A DNA stretch of 12,316 bases from Halanaerobiales bacterium (lineage in GTDB: Bacteria > Bacillota_F > Halanaerobiia > DY22613). Made by a program: the position numbers and the translations under genes. The stretch lies in the NCBI GenBank assembly GCA_023128035.1, contig JAGMES010000120.1:1-12316 (forward strand). The letters run 5' to 3'. Positions within the stretch are counted from its first letter, which is position 1. Each line of letters begins with the position of its first letter. The notes under the pieces were generated by a model. It saw only the letters and a list, made by a program, of their open reading frames with translations, was not told where the DNA came from and did no database searches. Below are positions 1-6,935 of this stretch, piece by piece.

Positions 1-97
1 GATAAAAATAGATCGTTTAATGATTCGGATATCGTTATCTTTTCTTTAGGTATATGGTGCGCGCATCCAGTTTCTATCCCGACAAAACTGCACGCTG

Positions 98-142
98 GGA
101 TCTGTGCGGGGGGCATCGAGTGATCGGCGTTTCTACCGTGAC
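98..142 (+). mobile_element. Group II intron 3'-end stump (domain V tail + domain VI), copy 1
   Basis: This short stretch matches 2638-2682 at all but one base. It begins with GGATCTGTGCGGGG, also the style of the domain V 3' strand in the complete intron at 5864-5878 (GGATCTGTGAGGGG). What follows can fold as a domain VI hairpin with a GTGA loop (120-123) and a bulged branch adenosine at 135, eighth from the end, and it ends in AC as group II introns do. No 5' strand of domain V, no intron body and no reverse transcriptase lie to the left, so this is a severed relic. In this copy one stem base (A at 115) is mismatched. Bases 1-97 show no feature I can support. The intron assignment rests on structure and on resemblance to known intron tails, not on a search. 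Confidence 0.6.
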
Positions 143-167
143 CACGTAATTTGGGCTAGTTTAGAGG

Positions 168-864
168 CAAGTCGAAAAGAGATAAAGATTAATAAGGAAT
201 GTTGATGTATGCGTTAAAACCTCATTATAACGAAAATCCTTGATTGCATAAGAGCCTTTAAGGGTAATGGTGATGTAGACGGTGGTTGAGATGGATGAAA
301 CCTTTGTACCCTTATTATATAAAGGAAACCATAAGAAAAGTGGTTTTAAAATGCCAAGACCTGCTCGTAAAAGAGGAAAGCAATCAAAAAGCGTGGAATA
401 AGTAATGAGCAAGTTTGTATAGCAACTGCTATAGACAGGAATGGTAATATAATATTAGAACCAATATATACAGGTAGAATAAGTCATAGTGACCTTGAAA
501 GGTTTTATAAGGGGCGTATAGATGAAAAATCAATATCTGTACTGATAGCCACAAATCCTATATACAATTTGCCAAAGACCTTGAATTAGACCATAAAAGA
601 ATAATGAGAGGACACTATAAAAATGGTATTTATCACATTAATCACATCAATGCTTTGCACAGCAAATTCAAAGGATGGATGTATAGATTTGAAAGTGTAT
701 CTACTAAATTCTTATCAAACTATATGGCTTGGTACAAATGGCTTGAAAGTTTTAATGATGATAAGGAAATAATAAGAACTAAAAATATGTTGGTTCATAG
801 TATTATTCCTTTTGTTGATATAAAGATTGTAGATTATAAGCAAAGCATTGCATTATTTATATAA
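168..864 (+). pseudogene. IS1595-family (ISXO2-like) transposase, multiply frameshifted
   Basis: Pieced across frames, this reads as the DDE domain of an IS1595-family transposase. From 291 it gives MDETFVPLLYKGNHKKSG, with the first catalytic Asp. One base seems lost in the A-run at 386-390, after which the frame continues RGISNEQVCIATAIDRNG. A second loss near 537 shifts it to CTDSHKSY, with the second Asp. From about 604 the frame is open to the stop at 862-864 and includes HYKNGIYHINHINALHS, where the third catalytic Asn/Glu region lies, and FKGWMYRF. Upstream of 291 the frame is broken by several stops, but KEIKINKEC (about 177-203) and the AFKGNGDVD region (255-280) suggest the N-terminal half is also present in decayed form. 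The element cannot make a working transposase. I could not identify terminal inverted repeats. The family call is firm, the exact left end is not. Confidence 0.8.
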
Positions 865-897
865 ATTAACACTTGAAGTATATATTAAGATTTAAGG

Positions 898-909
898 CTA
901 TTATAATAG
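898..909 (+). promoter_or_regulatory. Possible -10 element within a 12-bp palindrome
   Basis: CTATTATAATAG is a perfect palindrome containing TATAAT at 902-907, 26 bp before the start of the HEAT-like gene. It could be the -10 box of that operon. No good -35 lies at standard spacing: TTGAAG at 873-878 is 23 bp away, too far. It could also be a terminal remnant of the transposase region to its left. Confidence 0.3.
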
Positions 910-932
910 TTGTCACATAAGGGGGAGTGTTT

Positions 933-1661
933 ATGAAAAGTAATGATGAGGATTTACGAAAGCGAGGTTTTATCACTATAGAAGATATTAATAAATTTCA
1001 ACAATGCTCTAATAGTGAATTAATTTTACTAATAAATTCACCAAAATCTGTTGAAAGGTCAGTTGCCATAAATTTGCTATCAAATAGATTTTACACTGAA
1101 GATTTGGAGTTTGTTAAAATTCTATTGGAAAGACTTTGTGTTGAAAAGTGCCTTTATACAAAAATTGAAATTTGTAAGGCTCTTGAAAAAGGTGGCATTG
1201 AAACTGCTGAACAAATGATACAATATTTGGGGTGCATAGGGAAAAATCAACATTTATGTTTACCGAAAAGAAGTTCTAAAAAAAGTAGTTATCCATTGCC
1301 AAGAGACATTATAGCACGAAGTTTAGGAAAAATGAATGTAGAAATTTTACCTGTATTATTCAATATATTAAACGGTACTAATCAAGAAAAAATTTCAGAA
1401 GTTATTGACGCTATTGGCTTTATGTTATTTTATAACCAAGATTATACCAATGAACATTTCTTTAAATCAATTATAAGTATACTAAATAAATATTCAGGAA
1501 ACGACATAATCGTTTGGAAGTGTGTAGTATGTCTTTCTTCTTTTAGGACACAAGGTAGCATTGAGGTTTTAAATCAAGTTCTGAATAGTAATAAAAATGA
1601 TATAATTAAATGTGAGGCAAAACGTTCTTTAAGAATAATAGGTGATAACTATGAACTATAA
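933..1661 (+). CDS. HEAT-repeat-like protein, 242 aa
   Basis: The protein is mostly paired amphipathic helices of the HEAT/ARM kind, for example the stretches around SVERSVAINLLSNRF, TKIEICKALEKGGIETAEQM and KCEAKRSLRIIGDN. Such proteins act as binding scaffolds; no catalytic motif is visible and no signal peptide or membrane segment is seen, so it is probably cytosolic. A loop holding LCLPKRSSKK and YPLPRDIIARSLGKM near the middle is distinctive and reminds me of a clostridial conserved hypothetical family. The ATG at 933 fits the GGGGGAG ribosome binding site (921-927) better than the in-frame GTG at 927, which lies inside that site. Its last 11 bp overlap the next gene, implying translational coupling. 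The partner and function are unknown. Confidence 0.75.
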   Translation: MKSNDEDLRKRGFITIEDINKFQQCSNSELILLINSPKSVERSVAINLLSNRFYTEDLEFVKILLERLCVEKCLYTKIEICKALEKGGIETAEQMIQYLGCIGKNQHLCLPKRSSKKSSYPLPRDIIARSLGKMNVEILPVLFNILNGTNQEKISEVIDAIGFMLFYNQDYTNEHFFKSIISILNKYSGNDIIVWKCVVCLSSFRTQGSIEVLNQVLNSNKNDIIKCEAKRSLRIIGDNYEL

Positions 1662-2142
1662 AATAGTTAAGTTAAATAGATTTAAAGTTTGTGGTATATC
1701 AACTCTTTTAACTACTTTTCAAAATAAAAATTTAGAAATTTCTAAAAAATTCTGGGTGATTTTCAACAAAAAACTAAGATATAATAAAATATCTCAAGGC
1801 GATATTTGGTGTAAATATGCTTTCACATATAAAAAAGATAATAATTACTTTTATTATTGTGCAGTTCCTTATTATGAAGTAGTTCCAGTTGGATTTGAAA
1901 TAAAGGAAATTGAGGAAAGTTATTATTTAGTGTTTGAACATATAGGAAAGATAGATAATATAAAAAATAATATTAGTTATATTTATAAAGAATTTCTTCC
2001 ATTAAATTGTTTTGAGATATCTAAAAAACAATTTTTCCATTTTGAGAAGTATGATTACAGATTCAAATGGAATCATCCTAATTCAGTTATAGAAATTTAC
2101 TTGCCAATAAAATATGAGTTAACTACTAAAATCTATAAATAA
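1651..2142 (+). CDS. GyrI-like / effector-binding-domain protein, 163 aa
   Basis: The layout matches a stand-alone GyrI-like (AraC effector-binding, SOUL-superfamily) domain: an opening strand YKIVKLNRFKVCGIS, a long helix with KKFWVIFNKKL, a central strand NYFYYCAVPYYEV with VPVGFEIKEI, and a closing FEKYDYRFKW ... SVIEIYLPIKY. In the family this fold binds small hydrophobic or cationic molecules; free-standing versions lack the DNA-binding helix-turn-helix, as here. The length is typical of a single domain. I chose ATG 1651 over GTG 1642 because AGGTG (about 1640-1644) is correctly spaced before it. It starts inside the end of the HEAT-like gene, so the two are translated together, and the operon ends at the hairpin directly after the stop. 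The ligand is unknown; a role as a small-molecule sensor or sponge is inference. Confidence 0.75.
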   Translation: MNYKIVKLNRFKVCGISTLLTTFQNKNLEISKKFWVIFNKKLRYNKISQGDIWCKYAFTYKKDNNYFYYCAVPYYEVVPVGFEIKEIEESYYLVFEHIGKIDNIKNNISYIYKEFLPLNCFEISKKQFFHFEKYDYRFKWNHPNSVIEIYLPIKYELTTKIYK

Positions 2143-2170
2143 TAAGGTAGTCTATATAGACTGCCTTATT
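2141..2170 (+). terminator. Hairpin terminator of the HEAT/GyrI-like operon
   Basis: AATAAGGTAGTC, loop TATA, then GACTGCCTTATT: a 12-bp stem with one T-G wobble, overlapping the stop codon of the GyrI-like gene. The base of the stem is AT-rich on both sides, so it could work in either direction, although the U-run on the plus strand is short. Confidence 0.75.
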
Positions 2171-2504
2171 AAAGTATTTAAATCAACATTTTCATCTAAC
2201 AGAGCCATTATTAAAGACGCTTTGGTTTGATTTTTTCCCTTCATATAATTTAATATTTCTTCTGAAATTAAGATATTCAGTGGTCGAATGATTAGGTTTA
2301 TAATTGTTAATATTAGTAATTTATCGAAAAGTATCATTTGTGCTACTAAGACGATATGAATTTGCATTTGATACAATGAAGTTTTATTGGTTTAGATTTG
2401 CTGGATACGTAAGGTTTCATATTTAAAACAGTTCTAAACGATTGGTGTGGAATCAAGAAAAGTGGGCAAGAAATCTACTCTTAACACGACCGCCCAAACT
2501 ACGT
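2171..2504. other. AT-rich intergenic region, no convincing gene
   Basis: The only open frame here of any length is on the minus strand (2152-2376, 74 codons). Its last part, ISEEILNYMKGKNQTKAS followed by LIMALLDENVDLNTL, reads like a real soluble helical segment, but the N-terminal part is low-complexity, there is no ribosome binding site, and its stop lies inside the terminator hairpin. It may be the tail of a decayed gene. From about 2437 the sequence becomes GC-richer and leads into the palindrome at 2505. Confidence 0.3.
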
Positions 2505-2567
2505 GTAACACGGCATATCCTAAATTCTCTCGGCAAAAACCGCCTCGAGAACTTCAGATAAGTGCCG
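2505..2567 (+). repeat. 57-bp imperfect palindrome (2511-2567) with GTAACA leader, intact copy
   Basis: CGGCATATCC opens and GATAAGTGCCG closes an imperfect inverted repeat, with inner arms TAAATTCTCTCGGC and CCGCCTCGAGAACTTC around an A-rich loop. The same 57 bp, 53 of 57 identical, is found split at 3960-4005 and 5923-5933 by the group II intron, and a divergent relative lies near 7166-7217. It looks like a dispersed non-coding palindromic repeat that folds as a hairpin in RNA or single-stranded DNA. Function unknown. Confidence 0.8.
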
Positions 2568-2585
2568 GATCTGTTCTGCGAAATG

Positions 2586-2682
2586 GTGCGAGAGCGAAAA
2601 TTCTTAGAAAATGGATTGGTCTATGTCAGTTGATTATGGATCTGTGCGGGGGGCGTCGAGTGATCGGCGTTTCTACCGTGAC
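2586..2682 (+). mobile_element. Group II intron stump, copy 2, possibly an internally deleted mini-intron
   Basis: Bases 2638-2682 repeat the domain V tail and domain VI of copy 1 (98-142) with one difference. Here domain VI pairs better: GTCGA, loop GTGA, TCGGC, with the branch adenosine at 2675 and end AC at 2682. About 50 bp to the left, at 2586, stands GTGCGAGAGCG, which fits the group II 5' consensus GTGYG. If that is the true 5' end, this is an intron shrunk to under 100 bp; if not, only the 3' end survives. It carries no coding capacity and lies just downstream of the intact palindrome. Confidence 0.5.
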
Positions 2683-2734
2683 CCTGAAATATGCTTAGCC
2701 TTCGGGAAATTAAAAGACAAAAGGAGAATTTAAA

Positions 2735-3517
2735 ATGAGTTATGAATCGAACTGGTTTACAGTTGAAAAAATAGATGATACTACTTTTGCAATAAGTGAA
2801 TATGGTCATTGGGAAAAAGTTCATTCATACTTATTAATAGGCAGCGAAAGTGCTTGTTTAATTGATACTGGTTTAGGTATTGGCAATATTAAAAAAGTAG
2901 TAGATGGATTGACGAATCTACCTATAAAAGTACTCACTACTCATGTACACTGGGATCATATTGGTGGACACGGTTTTTATGATAATATTTATGTGCATAA
3001 AGCTGACGCTGACTGGCTAACAAAAGGAATTCCTATTCCTTTAGAGAATATTCGCAAAAATGTAGTAAAAGAGCCAATATCCAAACCATTCCCCAAAGGT
3101 TTTGATATATCAATTTATTATCCTTTTACAGGAAAACCAAATGTAGAATTATCAGGTGGTGAGTGTATAGAATTAGGTAATCGAAAACTGCGGATAATTC
3201 ATACACCAGGGCATTCACCTGGACATATTTGCGTTTTTGAAGAAGAAAAAGGTTATTTGTATTCAGGAGATATTTTTTATATTGGTATTCTTTATGCTTT
3301 TTACCCATCAACAGATCCTGTTAAGTTTGCAGAATCCATCAAAAAATTATCTCAATTAAATAATGTGAGCAGAATTTTACCTGGTCATAACGATTTAAAT
3401 GTGTCAAGTAAATTGCTTGAGAAAGCTAATCTTTGCTTTCAAGCGTTAGGGGAAAAAGGCTTATTATATCATGGAAGTGGTTTGCATGATTGTGGATGTT
3501 TTAAAATTCAGCTTTAA
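2735..3517 (+). CDS. Metallo-beta-lactamase-fold hydrolase, 260 aa
   Basis: This is a cytosolic, single-domain MBL-fold protein. The metal site is complete: H70-V-H72-W-D74-H75 (THVHWDHIGGH), H160 in HTPGHSPGH, D179 in YSGDIFY, and H218 in LPGHND, so both metal ions can be bound. CLIDTGLG near residue 41 is the usual strand-turn before the first motif. The length suits the glyoxalase-II-like or general hydrolase branch; substrates in this superfamily vary too widely to predict one. The C-terminus ends with HDCGCFKIQL, a Cys-Gly-Cys that is not part of the core fold. ATG 2735 has AAGGAG at 2721-2726. It follows an intron stump and is 59 bp ahead of the zinc-ribbon gene, which may be co-transcribed. 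No promoter was clearly seen. Confidence 0.88.
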   Translation: MSYESNWFTVEKIDDTTFAISEYGHWEKVHSYLLIGSESACLIDTGLGIGNIKKVVDGLTNLPIKVLTTHVHWDHIGGHGFYDNIYVHKADADWLTKGIPIPLENIRKNVVKEPISKPFPKGFDISIYYPFTGKPNVELSGGECIELGNRKLRIIHTPGHSPGHICVFEEEKGYLYSGDIFYIGILYAFYPSTDPVKFAESIKKLSQLNNVSRILPGHNDLNVSSKLLEKANLCFQALGEKGLLYHGSGLHDCGCFKIQL

Positions 3518-3576
3518 TGTTTCAAAGATGGTTTATATTTATAAATATTTTATGTAATTGTTAGGAGGATTATTAA

Positions 3577-3894
3577 ATGGCAGTAAGCGATGATCGTAAA
3601 TTTGATGGTAGTAATTTAGATACTGAAGACTTTGAAACTCCTTTTGATGACGAACCAGCAGAAAGTACAATTGAATCAGTTGATGGTTGTTGTTATGCAT
3701 GTGATGGTTATGGTACTCTTAATTCTTTAGGTTTATGTGAGGTTTGTAGTGCAAAGTTGGAGAGAGACATGATTCGTCAACGAGATTGGGCATACTCCAT
3801 GACAGCCTTTGCTATGAATGATAAACAAAGAGAAAACTTGAGAAAAAAAGTTATCAAGAAGTATGGAAAGAAGCTAGAGTTAATAGCTAAGTAA
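3577..3894 (+). CDS. Small acidic zinc-ribbon-like protein, 105 aa
   Basis: The N-terminal third is strongly acidic and probably unstructured. Next comes C39-x2-C42, then 11 residues, then C54-x2-C57 (CYACDGYG and LCEVC), a four-cysteine zinc-ribbon pattern with one extra Cys at 38. The C-terminal third is basic and helical: LERDMIRQRDWAYS, then RENLRKKVIKKYGKKLEL. Start ATG 3577 has an ideal AGGAGG at 3563-3568. I recognise it only as a conserved hypothetical of clostridial type; nucleic-acid or protein binding is plausible from the zinc ribbon and basic tail but not shown. It may share a transcript with the MBL-fold gene upstream. The palindrome that received the intron begins about 60 bp after its stop. 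Confidence 0.7.
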   Translation: MAVSDDRKFDGSNLDTEDFETPFDDEPAESTIESVDGCCYACDGYGTLNSLGLCEVCSAKLERDMIRQRDWAYSMTAFAMNDKQRENLRKKVIKKYGKKLELIAK

Positions 3895-3953
3895 AGGCGG
3901 AATGACTTGCTGTAAATTCGATAAGTTTGGTCTTCTAAAACCGCATATATCAG

Positions 3954-4005
3954 GTAACACGGCATATCCTAAATTCTTTCGGCAAAAAACGCCTCAAGAA
4001 CTTCG
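3954..4005 (+). repeat. Palindromic repeat copy 2, left part, interrupted by the intron
   Basis: GTAACA plus the first 46 bp of the 57-bp palindrome. The remaining 11 bp (GATAAGTGCCG) resume at 5923-5933 right after the intron. Joined, the copy is 57 bp and differs from the intact one at 2511-2567 at four positions (19, 30, 36 and 46). The intron therefore sits in the 3' arm, 11 bp from the end of the palindrome. Confidence 0.85.
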
Positions 4006-4504
4006 GTACGACCAAGCTTAGGCTATGTAGTTTAGTAGGTGGAAATCCTACCTGGAAAGGTTTAAGCTGAACCAACAGTAGCGAGTTTTGGAGTCATGCA
4101 GGTAACTGTATGATTTAAGTGTAAACAGTCAGGATATAGGCCTGAAAGTGATTGAGCCCCGATATCTTGACGAAATTGGGAAGGTTGACAATTTCGGAGT
4201 GTTGGAAAACAACATCTTGATAAACGTTAGAAGCGAGTTTATTAAGGCTTCCCCGGGGTCCAAGAGCCAGGCATGTATTACAATGACTACATAGTAACTT
4301 GGGAGACCCTACCGCTCTTCATTAATAAAGTTGGAGTATGACAAACAACCGATACAAAGGAAGGATGTCAAATGGCTATGGTAGGGAGTCGGATCGCCTC
4401 ATAGTATTGATGAAGCCGGGTAACGCTGATGGAGAAAAGGAGATTGCGACACGTTTATCGGTCTTGTTAAGGACACATTAACCACACACAGGGGTGGATG
4501 AATA

Positions 4505-5806
4505 ATGGCAACAAACTTAGCAAGAATATCAGTAATATCAAAACAATATCCAAAAGAAAGATTCACATCTCTGTATCATCTTTTGAACAAAGAGATGTTT
4601 CTTCATTGTCATCAGGAGTTAAGTTATGGTAAATCTCCGGGTGTAGACGGAGTGACAAAAGAAGAATATGAGGAGAATTTAGTTGAAAATATTGAGAATC
4701 TTGTAGACAGACTTAAGCGTCATGCTTATAAGCCTCTGCCTGCACGAAGAACTTACATTCCTAAGGGCAATGGAAAGAAACGACCTTTAGGGATACCAGC
4801 ATATGAAGATAAGTTGGTTCAAATGGGATTGAAGAAAATATTAGAAGCAATATATGAACCGTATTTTCTGGACTTTTCATATGGATTCAGACCTAAAAGA
4901 AGTCAACACGATGCACTAAGAGAACTTGACAGAATTATTAAACGTCAGAATATAAAGTATGTAATTGATGCAGACATTCGTGGCTTCTTTGACAATATGG
5001 ATCATGACTGGTTGATGAAGTTTGTTAGCCATAAGATCGCTGATCCAAATATTCAGAGATTAATTGTTAGATTTCTTAAGGCTGGAATCGTGGAAGAAAA
5101 GCTGGTAAAACCAACCGAAAAAGGAGCTCCTCAGGGTTCAGTAGTGTCACCAGTACTAGCAAACATCTATCTTCATTATGTTCTAGATCTCTGGTTTGAA
5201 GGACAGTTAAAGAAATTTTTCAAAAAGAAGATAAAAATGGTACGCTTTGCTGATGACTTTATTTGTTGCTTTGAAGATGAAAGAGAAGCTAAAGCATTTT
5301 ATAAAACTCTCCCTAAAAGATTGAATAGATTCAATCTTGAAATGGCAAAAGAGAAAAGTAAAATAATAATGTTCGGAAGAAATGCAGAGAAAATAAGAAA
5401 AGATAGAGGTTTAGGAAGACCTGAAACATTTGATTTCTTAGGCTTTACACATTACTGTGGAAAATGTAGACATGGAAGATTTAGAGTAAAACGTAAAACA
5501 AGTAAGAAGAAGTTTAAAGCTAAAGTTAAAGCATTCAAAGAATGGATAAGAAAAGTAAGGAATCAATATACAATTCATGAAATTTTCCAAAAAGTAAGAT
5601 CAAAGTTAACAGGTCATTACAATTATTATGGTATAACAGATAATTGGAATATGATAAGCCAATTTAGGTTGAAAGTAATGGAACTACTTTTCAAATGGTT
5701 GAATAGAAGGAGTCAAAGAAAGAGTTTTGACATTGACAAATTCAAACTATTTCTAAAGAAGAATTCTTTACCTAGACCGAGAATATATGTGAATGTTTTG
5801 GGTTAA
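4505..5806 (+). CDS. Group II intron reverse transcriptase/maturase, 433 aa, endonuclease-minus
   Basis: The intron-encoded protein helps its own intron RNA splice and copies it into DNA after reverse splicing. Seen in order: the N-terminal RT0/RT1 region with SPGVDGVT (about 44-51), RPLGIPAYEDKLVQ (about 93-106), YGFRPKRSQHDAL (about 116-128), a DADIRGFFDNMDH block (about 145-157) with the first catalytic Asp, APQGSVVSPVLANIYLHYVL (198-217), the catalytic FADD at 248-251 and FDFLGFTHYCGKC (about 319-331). The basic maturase (X) domain follows with KVRSKLTGHYNYYG. It ends with PRPRIYVNVLG and has no HNH domain. ATG 4505 is preceded by AGGGGTGG. No frameshift or missing motif was seen. I cannot fix the bacterial intron class by eye. 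Confidence 0.93.
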   Translation: MATNLARISVISKQYPKERFTSLYHLLNKEMFLHCHQELSYGKSPGVDGVTKEEYEENLVENIENLVDRLKRHAYKPLPARRTYIPKGNGKKRPLGIPAYEDKLVQMGLKKILEAIYEPYFLDFSYGFRPKRSQHDALRELDRIIKRQNIKYVIDADIRGFFDNMDHDWLMKFVSHKIADPNIQRLIVRFLKAGIVEEKLVKPTEKGAPQGSVVSPVLANIYLHYVLDLWFEGQLKKFFKKKIKMVRFADDFICCFEDEREAKAFYKTLPKRLNRFNLEMAKEKSKIIMFGRNAEKIRKDRGLGRPETFDFLGFTHYCGKCRHGRFRVKRKTSKKKFKAKVKAFKEWIRKVRNQYTIHEIFQKVRSKLTGHYNYYGITDNWNMISQFRLKVMELLFKWLNRRSQRKSFDIDKFKLFLKKNSLPRPRIYVNVLG

Positions 5807-5835
5807 TGAAGATAATTCTGTAATGGTAACGTGAG

Positions 5836-5922
5836 GAGCCGGATGCGGTAGTCCCGCCTGTCCGGATCTGTGAGGGGTAGCATCTCAACTGTCGGAAGAT
5901 GGAAGGGTGCTATCTACTCGAC
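5836..5922 (+). ncRNA. Group II intron domains V and VI
   Basis: Domain V spans about 5836-5868: GAGCCGGA pairs with TCCGGATC, the catalytic AGC triad is at 5837-5839, and the cap is TAGT in place of the usual GNRA loop. The third base pair, normally G-U, is a G-A mismatch. Domain VI (about 5871-5922) pairs GAGGGGTAGCA with TGCTATCTACTC and leaves A5916 bulged, the seventh base from the end, which is the expected branch point for lariat formation. Confidence 0.75.
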
Positions 5923-5933
5923 GATAAGTGCCG
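5923..5933 (+). repeat. Palindromic repeat copy 2, right part
   Basis: GATAAGTGCCG, the last 11 bp of the 57-bp palindrome. It is the 3' exon of the intron and pairs with the left arm at 3960-3970 when the intron is removed. Confidence 0.85.
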
Positions 5934-5980
5934 AAAATGTTAGCAGAAATCGGCTTAGCTTTTAAAAAAATCCAAACAGA

Positions 5981-6016
5981 AACCCCCTTAGTCTCGTATT
6001 GATATGCTAAAGGGGT
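5981..6016 (-). terminator. Rho-independent terminator for the Rpn-like gene
   Basis: AACCCCCTTAG and CTAAAGGGGTT form an 11-bp arm pair (one C-A mismatch) around a 14-base loop. On the minus strand it lies 14 bp after the stop codon, and a run of seven Ts follows after a short gap. On the plus strand CATCTTTTT follows, so it may also work that way. Confidence 0.75.
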
Positions 6017-6029
6017 TCATCTTTTTAAA

Positions 6030-6920
6030 CTAATGTATGTTACCTTTTAATTCATCAGCGAGTTTTAGAATTTTTTTAAGAGAAAGTTCTGTAATATCTG
6101 CAATAGCGTCTAATGGTAAATTTCTTCCAATCATATTTTTTGCGACTTGTTCAATGCCAATTTTAACACCTTTTTGTACACCTTGCTCAATACTTTGTTC
6201 TAAACCTTCTTCAACGCCTTTATGTCTTGCATTTTCCTGCGCTTTCTTTATTGTTTCTGCCAAATTAGATATCATAATATCAACCTCCTTTGGAGATGAT
6301 TTTTCTAGTATTATTAAAAACTCTTCAATAACTTCCTTAGGTAAATTCTTACACACAATGTAACTGAACCAATCTTTAAAAGCATTATATGGCATTGTTT
6401 CAAATGTTTTTATGCCATCTGAGGCATCAATAAGTAAGTAGGGAATATCAGCAACTATATCTTCAAAGTATTCATATCCATCTAACATTTCTTTGAAGTT
6501 TCTAAGCGCTGTCCATTTATATTCACCATTGTATAGGACTATAGGGATAATTGCAGGAAGGCGAAACTCTTTTCTTGAGGCTTTTTTGATAACTTGTCTC
6601 CATAATTCAACCATATAACTAAGTAAGCGATAAGGCATTAAAAAATCAACAGTTGATTGTAGTTCGAGGAGTACATAAAAATAGATATCTTTATCCTGTA
6701 ACCTTAGACGATAAATCTTATCAGTTTCTTTTGATTCAAAAATAGGAGTAACAAAGTGACCACTAACTTCCATTAAACAGTCTTCATCAATATCCTTTAC
6801 CCAATCAGCATTAACAAAACTGTACAAAAAGTCTAGACAAATTTGTTTGTGTGATAAAAGACTTTTATAACCAAGGTCATGAGGTTTTGAAACAGGATAT
6901 GAAGTTTTATTGTGGGACAT
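6030..6920 (-). CDS. Rpn-family PD-(D/E)XK nuclease (Transposase_31-type), 296 aa
   Basis: The opening KPHDLGYKSLLSHKQICLDF is the family's N-terminal signature. The catalytic core reads D67 (ETDKIYRL), then E86-x-Q88 (LLELQST), then the conserved MPYRLLSYMVELWRQ helix and PIVLYNGEYKW. Proteins of this family are DNA endonucleases that raise RecA-independent recombination in E. coli (RpnA-E); they were long annotated as transposases. The C-terminal third is a charged helical region with repeated Gly-rich turns (EQGVQKGVKIGIEQ), commonly variable in the family. Start ATG 6920 has AAAGGAGG ideally placed. It stands alone, with its own terminator downstream and an inverted repeat over its promoter region. 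Length and motifs look complete. Confidence 0.88.
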   Translation of the reverse strand: MSHNKTSYPVSKPHDLGYKSLLSHKQICLDFLYSFVNADWVKDIDEDCLMEVSGHFVTPIFESKETDKIYRLRLQDKDIYFYVLLELQSTVDFLMPYRLLSYMVELWRQVIKKASRKEFRLPAIIPIVLYNGEYKWTALRNFKEMLDGYEYFEDIVADIPYLLIDASDGIKTFETMPYNAFKDWFSYIVCKNLPKEVIEEFLIILEKSSPKEVDIMISNLAETIKKAQENARHKGVEEGLEQSIEQGVQKGVKIGIEQVAKNMIGRNLPLDAIADITELSLKKILKLADELKGNIH

Positions 6921-6935
6921 TATTCTGCCTCCTTT

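Larger units (their letters stand above)
4006..5922 (+). mobile_element. Complete ORF-containing group II intron, 1917 bp
   Basis: Both ends are fixed by comparison with the empty palindrome at 2511-2567: exon 1 ends ...AACTTCG at 4005 and exon 2 starts GATAAGTG at 5923. The intron starts GTACG (consensus GTGYG, so one deviation at base 3) and ends AC. About 500 bp of structured leader (domains I-III and part of IV) precede the reverse transcriptase gene, and domains V and VI follow it. CGGAGT at 4195-4200 can pair with the exon bases ACTTCG (4000-4005) with a single T-G wobble, making it a candidate EBS1. With no HNH endonuclease on the maturase, insertion would rely on nascent DNA strands or single-stranded/hairpin DNA, as known for endonuclease-minus group II introns. 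All parts look intact, so it may still be active. Confidence 0.88.

Noticed and set aside
161..412. Minus-strand open frame of 83 codons
   Set aside because: It lies antisense to the IS1595-like pseudogene, has low-complexity hydrophobic content and no ribosome binding site.
2447..2698. Plus-strand open frame of 83 codons
   Set aside because: It runs through the palindrome and the intron stump; its composition reflects these non-coding repeats and there is no ribosome binding site.
4006..4504. Retron or diversity-generating element as an alternative for the reverse transcriptase region
   Set aside because: The maturase X domain, the domain V/VI structures and the exact intron ends fit a group II intron; no template/variable repeat pair or msr/msd was seen.
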